Below are positions 16,907-25,883 of a DNA stretch of 64,000 nt, in pieces. Source of the stretch: BOG-908 sp963795825 (GTDB taxonomy: Bacteria; Pseudomonadota; Alphaproteobacteria; Acetobacterales; Acetobacteraceae); NCBI GenBank assembly GCA_963795825.1, contig CAWCIW010000004.1, forward strand, positions 124,001 to 188,000, read 5' to 3'. Position 1 is the first letter of the stretch; each line of letters opens with the position of its first letter. The notes under the pieces are model-generated. The model was not told where the DNA came from, did not search any database, and was given only the letters and a program-made list of their open reading frames with translations. The position numbers and the translations under genes were made by a program.

Positions 16907-17389
16907 TCACAACCCCAGCTCGCGCAGCCCGGGATGATCCTCCGGCCGAGGCTGCCCCGATTGCCAGTGGAACAGTCGCGCGCCCGCCGCGATCGCGATG
17001 TCGTTGATGCTGGCATGCCGTACGCGCATCAGCCCGCGTTCGTCGAATTCCCAAAGCTCGTTGCCATAGCTGCGAAACCAAGCACCGCCGGCATCGTGCC
17101 ACTCGTAGCAGAACCGCACCGCCATGCGGTTCTCGCGGAACCCCCATAGCTCCTTTACGAGCCGATACTCCGCCTCGACCGCCCATTTGCGCGTCAGGAA
17201 ATCCACGATCGCCGCACGCCCCTGGAATATCTCGTCGCGATTCCGCCACCGGCTGTCGGCGGTATACGCCAGCGCCACCCGGGCCGGGTCGCGGCTGTTC
17301 CACGCATCCTCCGCGCGGCGGGTCTTGAGCGTGGCGCTCGCCAGGTCGAACGGCGGAAACGGCGGCCGGGCCTCGTCGGTCAAGTTCAA
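16907..17389 (-). CDS. NTF2-like (DUF1348, SnoaL-type) protein
   Basis: A 160-residue cone-fold protein of the DUF1348 family: TRRAEDAWNSRDPARVALAY, WRNRDEIFQGRAAIVDFLTR and ELWEFDERGLMRVRHASIND. The family is often encoded with oxidoreductases and may bind small molecules; no reaction is established. Its start overlaps the stop of the PNPOx-like gene by four bases, so they are translated together. Confidence 0.85.
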   Translation of the reverse strand: MNLTDEARPPFPPFDLASATLKTRRAEDAWNSRDPARVALAYTADSRWRNRDEIFQGRAAIVDFLTRKWAVEAEYRLVKELWGFRENRMAVRFCYEWHDAGGAWFRSYGNELWEFDERGLMRVRHASINDIAIAAGARLFHWQSGQPRPEDHPGLRELGL

Positions 17390-18018
17390 CTATCCCCGTC
17401 TGTGTGACGCGCCGCTTGTAAAGCAAGCCGGGCATTTTCCAACTCGAGCGCCGCGATGCGTGCCTGAAGCGGCGATATCCTCTCGGCCATCTCATCGACA
17501 GTGTAGCGCGGCCGGATATGCTGCGGACAGTTCCAGTCGAATGCCTGCAGACGCAACACGAAAGCCCGCTCCGCCCGCGCGCGGTAGCCGGCCTCCGCCA
17601 GCTTGCTCGCCAGCTCGGGCGAGGCCGAAAGATCCACCGCGTGCATGTGCGCCAGGATCTTCAGCCGCGCCTTGTGCGGATAATCGACCAGGATCAGGCA
17701 GACCCTGTCATCGGCTTTCACGTTACCGGCGCTGATATATTGCCGGTTACCACGATAATCGGCAAATGCCAGCGTGGTCGCGTCGAGCATCTTGAGGAAG
17801 CCCGGCGGCCCGCCGCGATGCTGCACATAGGGCCAGCCGGATTCCGACACCGTCGAAAGATAGAAGCTGTCGCGCGCGGCGATGAAGCCGGCCTCCTGCG
17901 CGCCGAAACGATCGAAAATCCGGTCGCCCGCGCCCTCCCACAGGCCCAGGCTTCCCTGCTCCGCCTGCACGGCGCGAACACTCGGCGTGGCAAGAAGATC
18001 AAGGAAGCTATAGGCCAT
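17386..18018 (-). CDS. Pyridoxamine-5'-phosphate-oxidase-like FMN protein
   Basis: A 210-residue split-barrel flavoprotein: FIAARDSFYLSTVSESGWPY, QHRGGPPGFLKMLD, FADYRGNRQYISAGNV and VCLILVDYPHKARLKILAHM are typical of the PNPOx-like family that binds FMN or F420. A C-terminal coiled coil (RISPLQARIAALELENARLA) is an addition. It sits in an operon with an AhpD-like protein, suggesting a redox or detoxification role. Confidence 0.85.
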   Translation of the reverse strand: MAYSFLDLLATPSVRAVQAEQGSLGLWEGAGDRIFDRFGAQEAGFIAARDSFYLSTVSESGWPYVQHRGGPPGFLKMLDATTLAFADYRGNRQYISAGNVKADDRVCLILVDYPHKARLKILAHMHAVDLSASPELASKLAEAGYRARAERAFVLRLQAFDWNCPQHIRPRYTVDEMAERISPLQARIAALELENARLALQAARHTDGDS

Positions 18019-18025
18019 GATGCGC

Positions 18026-18568
18026 TCAGGCGGCTTTCGCGGTCACGACCGGGAAATCGATTTCGATTCCCGTGACCGTATTCAGGAGGTTCGTGAAAAC
18101 GTTCTCCGCCACGATGGCCACGATCTCGACGATCTGCCTGTCGGAAAACCCGGCATCCCGCACGGCCGCGAAATCGCCGTCGCTGACATGGCCACGGTTT
18201 TCCGTGATCGCCACGGCAAACGCCACGGCGGCATTCGCCTTAGGATCGCCCGAGCCGCCCTGCCTGTTATGCGCGATTTCCGCAGCATCCAGCTTGGCCA
18301 TGTTCGCGGCCAGATAGCTGTGCGCCGACAGGCAATAATCGCACCCGTTCACCTGCGCCACGGCAATCGCAATCCGCTCCCGCGTCTTCAGATCCAGCGT
18401 CTTGCCCAGGGCCGCATTCTGCCCAAGAAAACTTTGCAACACGACGGGGCTCAGCCCAAGCACCCGAAACGAATTCGGCACGATGCCAAGCTGCTTCTGC
18501 ACCGCATCGAGCAGCGGCTTGGACTCGGCGGGAACGGCATCGAGGGAAGGGACGGGAATACGCGACAT
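18026..18568 (-). CDS. AhpD-like carboxymuconolactone-decarboxylase-family protein
   Basis: A 180-residue peroxidase-related protein. The redox motif is CDYCLSAHSYLAA (CxxCxxxH), near residue 75, followed by the family helix GFSDRQIVEIVAIVAENVFT. Such proteins reduce peroxides through the Cys pair. CAGGAG lies ahead of the ATG at 18568. It heads a minus-strand operon (AhpD-like, PNPOx-like, NTF2-like, ArsB-type, DMT) and is divergent from the LysR gene at 18907, which probably controls it. Confidence 0.88.
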   Translation of the reverse strand: MSRIPVPSLDAVPAESKPLLDAVQKQLGIVPNSFRVLGLSPVVLQSFLGQNAALGKTLDLKTRERIAIAVAQVNGCDYCLSAHSYLAANMAKLDAAEIAHNRQGGSGDPKANAAVAFAVAITENRGHVSDGDFAAVRDAGFSDRQIVEIVAIVAENVFTNLLNTVTGIEIDFPVVTAKAA

Positions 18569-18662
18569 GATGTGCTCCTGGGTTGATGGAGCCTGATATG
18601 GACCATGCCTGCTGAAAGCGTAATCGCCCATCTTGGCATTTCACTATTGCCAAGGTAGCAAT

Positions 18663-18903
18663 GATACCAACCCGTCTTGGGACTAACTCATCGGCAGCAA
18701 GCAAGGAAGCAGTCCTGTTTCGAGAAAAAGGACCAGAAAGCTTTTATCCCGACGCTGGCACGAAAGGCTAACTGCCACTGCAGGCGTATCGACTTGCAGA
18801 ACGAAAGTACGCTGCGGGGCAGGCGTCGGAGCAAAAGCTTTTTGGTCCTTTTTCTCGAAGAAGGACTACTTTCTTGCCTGCCCGGATATCGTGTCTGGTA
18901 TAA
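18663..18903. repeat. Long copy of the palindromic element with terminal inverted repeats
   Basis: The core arms are at 18709-18745 and 18832-18872. This copy has extra conserved ends: ATACCAACCCGTCTTGGGAC then CATCGGCAGCAAG on the left, and CTTGCCTGCCCGGATA then TGGTATAAC on the right, so ATACCA/TGGTAT form short terminal inverted repeats. It separates the ahpD-like operon from the LysR gene and carries what must be their promoter region. Confidence 0.75.
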
Positions 18904-18906
18904 CTC

Positions 18907-19779
18907 ATGGACCATATCGACTCGATCCGCCTGTTCGTCGCCGTCGCCCGAAGCGGCAGCTTCGCCGAAGCCGCGCGCCGCCTGCGCCTCTCACCCTCCG
19001 TCGCCACCCGCGGCGTCGCACAACTCGAGAACAAGCTCGGCGCGCAACTGTTTACCCGCACGACCCGCTCTGTCCGCCTGACCGAACGGGGTGCGGCCCA
19101 TCTCGATCGTTGCAGCCGCATACTCGAGGAACTCGAAGACGCCGAACGTGCCCTGCGCGGCGATATCGGCGCGCCGCGCGGCGAACTGGTGATCGCCGCC
19201 CCGGTGGTCTTCGGCCGCCTGCACGTTTTGCCCAGGATCACATCCCTGCTGCGGAAACACGCGGCGCTCACCGTCCGCCTGCTGCTGTCGGACCGCAACG
19301 CGCATGTCGCCGAAGACGGCATCGATGTCGCCATACGCATCGGCCCGCTCGCCGACAGCAGCCTGGTGGCCCTGCGCCTCGGCACCATGGGCCAGGTCGT
19401 CGTAGCCAGCCCCGACTATCTCGCCAACAACCCTGCGCCGCAGCGCCCGGCCGATCTGCAGAACCACAGCCTGATCGTGTTCGAAGGCATGGGCCAGACA
19501 AACGAATGGCGATTCCGCGATCAGACGACCCGCCTGCGCCCGCGCCTGATCGTCACCACCGCCGACGCCGCGATCGCCGCCGCCCAAGCCGGCCTGGGCA
19601 TCACACGAACACTGTCCTACCAGGTGCAAGAGCCGCTCGCCGCGGGGCGCCTCGTCACCCTACTGGGCAAATTCGCACCCCTCGAAGTGCCCGTCAGCGC
19701 GCTCTACCAGGCGAACCGCCGCGCGACCGCGAATATCGCGGCCTTCCTCGCGGAGATACGCGATATCCTGCCGAAATAG
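18907..19779 (+). CDS. LysR-family transcriptional regulator
   Basis: A 290-residue LTTR. The winged helix-turn-helix is at residues 3-62 (SIRLFVAVARSGSFAEAARR, LFTRTTRSVRLTERG). The effector domain starts near residue 90 (GELVIAAPVVFGRLHVLPRI) and ends with the usual GLGITRTLSYQVQEPLAAGR. It is transcribed away from the AhpD/PNPOx operon, the standard arrangement for a LysR protein and its target. Confidence 0.93.
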   Translation: MDHIDSIRLFVAVARSGSFAEAARRLRLSPSVATRGVAQLENKLGAQLFTRTTRSVRLTERGAAHLDRCSRILEELEDAERALRGDIGAPRGELVIAAPVVFGRLHVLPRITSLLRKHAALTVRLLLSDRNAHVAEDGIDVAIRIGPLADSSLVALRLGTMGQVVVASPDYLANNPAPQRPADLQNHSLIVFEGMGQTNEWRFRDQTTRLRPRLIVTTADAAIAAAQAGLGITRTLSYQVQEPLAAGRLVTLLGKFAPLEVPVSALYQANRRATANIAAFLAEIRDILPK

Positions 19780-19858
19780 GCCGCCGGCCCGCCGCCCAAC
19801 CACCCCCCAGGCCCGCGACGCATTTGCGCCAACGCGCCGCCGCGTGCCACCTCGCTGC

Positions 19859-20644
19859 ATGCCCACAACCATCGCAGGCCAGGAACTCCATCACGGCGAC
19901 TGCCTGGCGATACTCCCGACGCTCGCTCCCGCCAGCATAGACGTGATCGTAACCTCGCCCCCTTACAACCTGAACCTTGCCTACAAAACCTACGAAGATA
20001 CCAAATCCGAAAACGCCTATCTCGACTGGCTGACCACGATCTGCACCGAACTCCGCCGCGTCATGCGGCCCGACGCCTCGTTCTTCCTCAACATCGCCGG
20101 CTCCAACAGCCGCCCCTGGCTCCCCTTCGAACTCGTCACCCGCCTGCGCCCGCTTTTCGTGCTGCAAAACCACATCACCTGGATCAAGGCCATAAGCATC
20201 GACCAGGACAGCGCAGGCCACCACAAACCCGTCGCCGGCCGCCGCTTCCTCAACCACAACCACGAACACATCTTCCACCTGACCCTGTCAGGTGACGTGC
20301 AACTGAACCGCCTCGCGATCGGCGTGCCGTTCAAGGACAAATCCAACATCGCCCGACGCAATCACGCACAAGACGCACGCTGCCGCGGCAACACCTGGTT
20401 CATCCCGTACCGCACCGTGCAGACCAGGGCGCAGAAATACAACCATCCCGGCACGTTCCCGATCGACCTGCCGCGCTGGTGCATCCGCCTGCACGGCCGG
20501 CCCGGCGCCACGGTGCTGGACCCGTTCGCCGGCACCGGCACCACGCTTGTTGCCGCTTGCCTCGAGGGCGCGCATGGGATTGGGATCGAGATGGATCTGG
20601 CGTATCTAGAGACGGCTTGTGCGCGGTTGGCGGAGTTGAAGTAA
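19859..20644 (+). CDS. Orphan DNA methyltransferase (N4-cytosine/N6-adenine type)
   Basis: A 261-residue SAM-dependent MTase. The catalytic motif IV is TSPPYNLNL near residue 34 and the SAM-binding motif I is DPFAGTGTTLVAA near residue 220, giving the beta-class order (IV before I). SPPY is the form common in N4-cytosine enzymes; N6-adenine enzymes usually carry DPPY, so base specificity is only suggested. No restriction gene is adjacent, so it is an orphan. It lacks the C-terminal domain of CcrM. Confidence 0.88.
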   Translation: MPTTIAGQELHHGDCLAILPTLAPASIDVIVTSPPYNLNLAYKTYEDTKSENAYLDWLTTICTELRRVMRPDASFFLNIAGSNSRPWLPFELVTRLRPLFVLQNHITWIKAISIDQDSAGHHKPVAGRRFLNHNHEHIFHLTLSGDVQLNRLAIGVPFKDKSNIARRNHAQDARCRGNTWFIPYRTVQTRAQKYNHPGTFPIDLPRWCIRLHGRPGATVLDPFAGTGTTLVAACLEGAHGIGIEMDLAYLETACARLAELK

Positions 20645-20813
20645 GCAAGCAGTCCTTTTTTGAAAAAAAGGACCAAAAAACTTTTGCGTCCTTCGCCGGC
20701 ATGAAGGCCTACCTCGCTTCTGCGGCGCATGCGCGGCGGATTCGGCCTGCCCGCGACAGCACACCGCAAAAGTTTTTTGCTTCTTTTTTTCAAAAAAGAA
20801 GGCCTTGCTTCCT
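20643..20813. repeat. Intergenic palindromic element, full copy
   Basis: Arms of the T-tract variant (CCTTTTTTGAAAAAAAGG at 20653-20671; CTTCTTTTTTTCAAAAAAGAAG at 20780-20802). It lies between convergent genes. Confidence 0.85.
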
Positions 20814-20817
20814 ACCC

Positions 20818-21906
20818 CTAATGCGTGAAAACCCGAGCCTCCACCGACAACCCCGGAAACAACCGCCCCACGATCGCCTGCCCGGGATCGATCGTGATCT
20901 TCACCGGAACCCGCTGCACCACCTTGGTGAAATTCCCAGTAGCCCGCTCCGGCGGCAACAAACTCCCATCCGCCACAGACGTCGGCCCAAAACTCTGCAC
21001 ATGCCCCGCCAGCGTCACCCCCGGATACGCATCCACGTGCAGTTCCGCCCGCTGCCCCACCGCCATCGCCGCCACCGCCTCCTCGCGGTAATTCGCCACC
21101 GCCCAAACATCCCCGGCCGGCACGAAGGTGATCAGCGGCCGCCCCGGCGTCACATACGTGCCCGCAAACGCCAGCCGCGCCGTCACATACCCGTCCGACG
21201 GCGCCACGATCTGCGTGTAGCCGAGGTTGATGCGCGCCAGGTCCACCTGCGCGCCCTGCGCCGCCAGCGTGGCCGCCGCGGCCGCCCGCTGCGCCGCCAG
21301 CACCACCATCTGCGCCCGCGCGCCGCGCAACGCATCCTCGCGCGCCACCACCGTCTCGCCGTTCTGCCGCGCATCGGCCGCCGCCCGCTGGTAATCGCGC
21401 AGCACCCCGCCTTCCGTCCCGCGCAGCGCACGCTGCCGCGCCAGCTCCGCCCCGGCCTGCACCCGCCCCGCCTCCGAGGCCGAAACCGCCGCCGCCTGGC
21501 TTTCGATCACCGCGCGCTGCGCCGCCAGCCGCGCGTCCAGCTCGCCCAACTGCGCCTGCGTCTGGTGCAACGCCGCCTGGTTCTGCGCCACCTGCGCGCG
21601 ATACACATCCTGCTCGATCTCGTAGAGCAACTGCCCCCGGCGCACCGGCTGGTCGTCATCCGTCCCGATCCGCGTCACATACCCCGCCACCCGGGACTCT
21701 ATCTGCACCGGATCGCCCCGCAACTGCGCATCGATCGTGCCCGCCTGGCCGCCCTCGAACCGGATGGCGTTCCAGTCGATCAGCAGCACCGCCATCACGA
21801 CCAGCGCCGCCGTCGCCAATATCGCTCGGACGACAGCCGCCCGCCGCGCGGACCGCGCCGCCTCCCGCTTCTCTTCCTCAGACTTCCCCTCCGCCTCGCC
21901 ACTCAT
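20818..21906 (-). CDS. HlyD-family efflux adaptor (EmrA-like), second of two
   Basis: A 362-residue membrane-fusion protein. A cytoplasmic charged start leads to one TM helix (residues 28-45, AILATAALVVMAVLLIDW). Then come a half-lipoyl motif (DDDQPVRRGQLLYEIEQDVY), a long alpha hairpin (residues 105-205), the second half-lipoyl (IVAPSDGYVTARLAFAGTYV) and a beta barrel (DVWAVANYREE, VVQRVPVKITID). The start overlaps the stop of the upstream adaptor by four bases. No MFS or ABC pump is in the operon. Confidence 0.9.
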   Translation of the reverse strand: MSGEAEGKSEEEKREAARSARRAAVVRAILATAALVVMAVLLIDWNAIRFEGGQAGTIDAQLRGDPVQIESRVAGYVTRIGTDDDQPVRRGQLLYEIEQDVYRAQVAQNQAALHQTQAQLGELDARLAAQRAVIESQAAAVSASEAGRVQAGAELARQRALRGTEGGVLRDYQRAAADARQNGETVVAREDALRGARAQMVVLAAQRAAAAATLAAQGAQVDLARINLGYTQIVAPSDGYVTARLAFAGTYVTPGRPLITFVPAGDVWAVANYREEAVAAMAVGQRAELHVDAYPGVTLAGHVQSFGPTSVADGSLLPPERATGNFTKVVQRVPVKITIDPGQAIVGRLFPGLSVEARVFTH

Positions 21907-22985
21907 CGCGCCGGCCTCACGCCCACCGCCGCCGCCCCTGTCAGCACCCGCGCCAGCGCGGACATGCCCGGCCGTATCCGCCCCGCCAGAACCCCGCCGC
22001 CCGCCTCGAGCACGATCTTCACCGGCACACGCTGCACCACCCTGGTGTAATTCCCCGTCGCATTATCCGCCTGCACCGCGGCGAGCTGATCGCCCGTGAG
22101 CGGCGAAATCCCCGCCACATGCCCGCGCAGAACCACCCCCGGATACGCATCGAGCCGCACCTCGGCATCCGCCCCGGGCCGGATATACGTCAGCTGCCGC
22201 TCGGTGAAGTTCGCGTTGACCCAGACGCCCGCCAGCTGCGTCACCGGGATCACCTCGGTGCCGGCCGCCAGCAGCGTCCCCACCCTAACCTGCCGCGTCC
22301 CCGCCACCCCGTCGAACGGCGCACGCAGGCGCGTATAGCCCAGCCGTATACGCGCCAGATCCAGCGTCGCCCGCCGCGCCTCCACATCGGCCGCCGCCCG
22401 CGCCGCCTGGGCCGCCAGCACATCGACCTGCCGCCGGCGCTCCTCGGCCTGCGCCGCCTGCGCGCGCGTATCGGCCGCCAGCCGCCGGTCCTCGGCCACC
22501 GCGTCGTCGTAGGTCCGCCGCTCCCCCAGCGCCGTCGGCAACAGCCGCGCCTGCCGCGCCGCCTCCTCGCCGGCGCGAACCCGCTCCGCCCCGGTGCCCG
22601 CCGCCTGCGCCACCGTGGCATGCACCTGCAGCAGAGCCACCGCCCGCTGGTCCTGCACCGCCTGCAATGCTGCCTCGGACGCCGCAAGCTGCGCCTCCGC
22701 CTGCGCCACGGCGGCGCGGTAATCTTCGTCCTCCATCTCGGCCACCACCTGGCCCGCGCGCACAGGCTGGTTGTCGTCCACCAGCATAGTTTTCAGATAC
22801 CCGGCCTCGCGCGCCGCCAACGGGGTCGTCGCCCCGTCCGCATACGCATCCTCCGTTTCCGGATTCTGCCGCGCCGCCAAAGGCGCGTCCCAGCCGGCCA
22901 GCCAGATCACCACGGCGCCCACACCTACGAGCACCGCCAGCAGCACCAGGAATACCCGAAAACCGGCGCGTTGCGCGTCTGCCAC
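21903..22985 (-). CDS. HlyD-family efflux adaptor (EmrA-like), first of two
   Basis: A 360-residue adaptor built like its downstream neighbour: TM helix at residues 10-28 (VFLVLLAVLVGVGAVVIWLA), DDNQPVRAGQVVAEMEDEDY, a hairpin, LRAPFDGVAGTRQVRVGTLL, then VWVNANFTERQL and VVQRVPVKIVLE. Two adaptors in tandem without a pump is unusual. They may form a mixed hexamer or serve two pumps encoded elsewhere. A TolC gene is divergent from this gene. Confidence 0.9.
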   Translation of the reverse strand: MADAQRAGFRVFLVLLAVLVGVGAVVIWLAGWDAPLAARQNPETEDAYADGATTPLAAREAGYLKTMLVDDNQPVRAGQVVAEMEDEDYRAAVAQAEAQLAASEAALQAVQDQRAVALLQVHATVAQAAGTGAERVRAGEEAARQARLLPTALGERRTYDDAVAEDRRLAADTRAQAAQAEERRRQVDVLAAQAARAAADVEARRATLDLARIRLGYTRLRAPFDGVAGTRQVRVGTLLAAGTEVIPVTQLAGVWVNANFTERQLTYIRPGADAEVRLDAYPGVVLRGHVAGISPLTGDQLAAVQADNATGNYTRVVQRVPVKIVLEAGGGVLAGRIRPGMSALARVLTGAAAVGVRPAR

Positions 22986-23145
22986 CTCAGGGCAACCGGA
23001 TCGTAAGCAGTCGCGTCATGGTAACTCCAACCGGCGCTTGGTAACGACGCGCCTGCCAAGGGGTTCGAAATACATGGTGCGGGCGGGCGTGGCGACTTTG
23101 GGTGGTGTCTCGGTTTGAGTGGTTTCGGCGTTTTCTGTTGCGCGA

Positions 23146-23195
23146 AAGGCAAGGCCTTCTTTTCTGAAGAAAAGAAGCAAAAGACTTTTGACTCC
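23146..23195. repeat. Intergenic palindromic element, half copy
   Basis: AAGGCCTTCTTTTCTGAAGAAAAGAAGC then AAAAGACTTTTGACTCCGC (CTGAAG-loop variant) within the divergent hlyD/tolC promoter region. Confidence 0.8.
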
Positions 23196-23315
23196 GCTGT
23201 CGCGTCCGTCGGTGGGCCGGCGTGTCGGGTGTTCCGATCGCTTGGGCTTCCGCTCGCACCAGCCGACGCTGTTCCGGCCTTGTTGCGTCGTGCGTTCGCA
23301 CCACGGCACCACGTA

Positions 23316-24689
23316 ATGGCGCTCCTTCCGCTGGCCGCCCTCGCCAGCACCCCACCGGCGCACGCCGCCGCCCCCGAACCCCTCGGCTTCACCGAAGCGC
23401 TCGCCCTGGCCTACCAGACCAACCCGCGCCTGCTGGCCGCCCGCCGCCAGCTCGCCCAAACCGACGAGCAGGTCCCCCAGGCCCTCGCCGGCTGGCGCCC
23501 CCGCGTCACCATCACCGGCAGCGCCGGCGGCGCCTTGTTCGACGACAACATGGACAAGATGCACGACCCGGAACGCCGCGCGCCGCAGGACTACGAACTG
23601 AAACTCAGCCAGAACATCTACACCAGCGGCCAGATACGCGCCCAGACCCAACGCGCCGAAGCCGAAGTGCGCGCCGGCCGCGCCAACCTCCACAGCACCG
23701 AATCCGAAATCCTGCTCGCCGCCGCCGCCGCCTATCTGGACGTGGTGCGGGACCGCGCCGTGGTCGAACTCAACGCCCACCAGGTCAGCGTGCAACGCGA
23801 CACCGTGCAGGCCAGCTCCGTGGAACTGGCAGCCGGCGGCGTGGCCCCCGCCGATCTCGGCCAGGCCCGCGCCCGCCTCGGCACCGCGAGCGCCCAGCTC
23901 GCCGCCGCCCAGTCCATGCTCGCCCAATCCGAAGCCGCCTTCGAACACCAGGTGGGCCAACCCCCGGGCCCACTCGCCAGCACCGCCCGCCTCCTGGCCA
24001 CCCCGCTCGCCACCCTGCCGCCCAGCCGCGACCGCGCCATCGCCCAGGCGCTCGACGCCAACCCGGATGTCCTCGCCGCCCAGGCCTCGCGCGACGCCAG
24101 CGAACACGGCATCGACGTGGAACGCGCCAACCTGCTGCCGCATCTCTCGCTCAACGCCCTGTTCGCCCGCCTGCGTGATACCCAGATCCAGAAACTCAAC
24201 CAGCGCGACAACGCCGGCCAGATCACGCTGGACGTGAACGTGCCGCTCTACCAGGGCGGCGGCGAATACTCCCGCATACGCGCCGCGAAAGAAATGACGT
24301 ATCGCCTGGGAGACCTGCTCGACGAAGCCCGCCGCCAGGCCCGCCAGTCCGCCGCCAGCGCCTGGGACCAGCTCGCCGCCGCCCGAAGCCGCGTCGCCGG
24401 CGAACAGGATGCCATCGCCGGCAACCAGGTCGCCGTGCGCGGCTATACCGCCCAGCAACGCGCCGGCGTGCGGCCGTTATTGGATGTGCTGGTGGTGCAG
24501 CAGGATCTGCTGGCCAGCGAAGTGGCCAGCGTGTCGGCCGAGCATGACGTGCTGCTGGCCACGCTCGAAGTAGCGTCCGCGATCGGCGAGCTGGACGCTG
24601 GGCATTTGCGGCTGGGCGATGTGTACGACCCGGTGCGGCACTACGATGCGGTGCGCGATAGGTGGGCGGGGACTGTGCCGCCTGAGTGA
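23316..24689 (+). CDS. TolC-family outer-membrane efflux protein
   Basis: A 457-residue TolC homologue. It has the two repeats of long helices (AYQTNPRLLAARRQLAQTDE; ALDANPDVLAAQASRDASEH) and the family strands ELKLSQNIYTSGQI and DVNVPLYQGG. A periplasmic signal ends near AHAAAP. From the ATG at 23316 the signal is short; an in-frame TTG at 23280/23283 adds basic residues (LRRAFAPRHH) and would make a better one. It forms the outer-membrane channel for the divergent HlyD pair. Confidence 0.92.
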   Translation: MALLPLAALASTPPAHAAAPEPLGFTEALALAYQTNPRLLAARRQLAQTDEQVPQALAGWRPRVTITGSAGGALFDDNMDKMHDPERRAPQDYELKLSQNIYTSGQIRAQTQRAEAEVRAGRANLHSTESEILLAAAAAYLDVVRDRAVVELNAHQVSVQRDTVQASSVELAAGGVAPADLGQARARLGTASAQLAAAQSMLAQSEAAFEHQVGQPPGPLASTARLLATPLATLPPSRDRAIAQALDANPDVLAAQASRDASEHGIDVERANLLPHLSLNALFARLRDTQIQKLNQRDNAGQITLDVNVPLYQGGGEYSRIRAAKEMTYRLGDLLDEARRQARQSAASAWDQLAAARSRVAGEQDAIAGNQVAVRGYTAQQRAGVRPLLDVLVVQQDLLASEVASVSAEHDVLLATLEVASAIGELDAGHLRLGDVYDPVRHYDAVRDRWAGTVPPE

Positions 24690-24701
24690 GTTTAGTTTGG
24701 G

Positions 24702-24757
24702 TAAGGAAGGAAGCAAGGCCTTCTTTTTCGAGAAAAAGAAGCAAAAAGCTTTTGCTG
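24702..24757. repeat. Intergenic palindromic element, half copy at island edge
   Basis: Left arm GGCCTTCTTTTTCGAGAAAAAGAAGC then AAAAAGCTTTTGCT. The spacer begins (GACGGCTGCACTAGCGCCTG), but the right arm is missing and low-GC sequence follows, as if the element had been cut by an insertion. Confidence 0.75.
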
Positions 24758-25046
24758 TGACGGCTGCACTAGCGCCTGCGGTTTTTTTGTCAGGCGCGTG
24801 TTTGCAGGAACATCTCAGGCGCGCGATTATTACCGGCGTCAAATTCTGGAATTAATTTACCGGCCGGGACTTGGGCACAAGTTGAGAACGTAATACTCAT
24901 TCGTTAGCAAATGGCTTGGTCAGAGTTGTGAATGTGCGCTTAAGCAACGGCATTTGTAATCGACTTGAGTATAGGACCCAATCAAGGAACATGTTTAATA
25001 ATGCTCGGCATCTCGCTTCCACATAAGATATACCTATGTCGCGTTT
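24758..25046. other. Low-GC gap at the left edge of an island
   Basis: About 290 bases of clearly lower GC between the half element and the DUF3800 remnant. No gene, tRNA or repeat was recognised. The N-terminal part of the DUF3800 gene should lie here but was not readable in any frame. Confidence 0.4.
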
Positions 25047-25875
25047 AGAGGCTTATTATCGATACAGAGTTACGGGAAAAGTATCGTCGGGCGCCAAATT
25101 CTTTGCGTTGCGGGTTATCTAATGACCGACGGAATGGCACGTCGCCTATCTAGGGAGTGGTGCCGCGGTTCTACGGCAGTATGGCCTTCCGTATTTCAGG
25201 ATGAGTGCCTGGCACACGGTAACAAGCCCGAGTTTCACAAGCTGTCAAACAGATCAACGAATTGCCGTCGAGACAAAGATGATCGCTCTAATCAAGCGTA
25301 GAACAATTAGAGGAATGTGCGTACCAGTGGATGTTGATGAGTATCAAAAGTTCATGCCGAAAAACGAAGTGGTCGGGCAGCCATGATACGTTTTTAGCTC
25401 ACGTGATCATCGGTGGCGTCATTAGCTGGATCGAAAACAACAATTATGAAGGAAACATAGCATACTTCTTCGAGTTCTTGGACACGCTAGCCAAGCTGAA
25501 GCTCAACGATTTATGGATAAGATATTTATCGACCCGGCCTTGAGGAGCTCTTCTAATTATGGGGAGCATGGATTTCTTGACAAGGAGAAGTCTGCGCCAA
25601 CTAAGCCGCCGACTTGTTAGCGTGGCAGGGGTACACTGATATGCGTCGCGCAAATGAACAGAAAGAGCGGAGATTAGACTGCCGAAGTCTTATGCAGCAC
25701 CCACATGACGCTGTTCACGTTCCCGCTGATAAGATGATGGAACTTGTTAGAAAATGGGCGCGCCAATCTGGCGGCAGTTACGAGTCAGCTCTTGCAAAGC
25801 TAGCTTCGGTTAGTCAGCTATCCGTTCTTGCGCTCACGGCAGGAATTTCTACTTCTTTCTGTCATAAAGGAGGCG
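25047..25875 (+). pseudogene. DUF3800-family protein, decayed
   Basis: Pieces in different frames match the DUF3800 (RNase-H-like fold) pattern in order. They are ILCVAGYLMTDGMARRLSRE (25110-25170), QRIAVETKMIALIKRRTIRG and VPVDVDEYQKFM (25255-25360), AHVIIGGVISWIENNNYEGN ending IAYFFE (25400-25470), GHASQAEAQRFMDKIFIDP (25480-25540), and LAWQGYTDMRRANEQKERR after 25616. At least four frameshifts are needed. The conserved FFE-Gly-His and DLLAW-type blocks are visible, but the N-terminal catalytic strand is not. The family is common on mobile and defence islands. Confidence 0.6.
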
Positions 25876-25883
25876 TCACGCAC

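Noticed and set aside
20479..22050. A 523-codon plus-strand frame
   Set aside because: It is the complement of the HlyD gene plus repeat sequence, Arg/His/Pro-rich and without any domain pattern.
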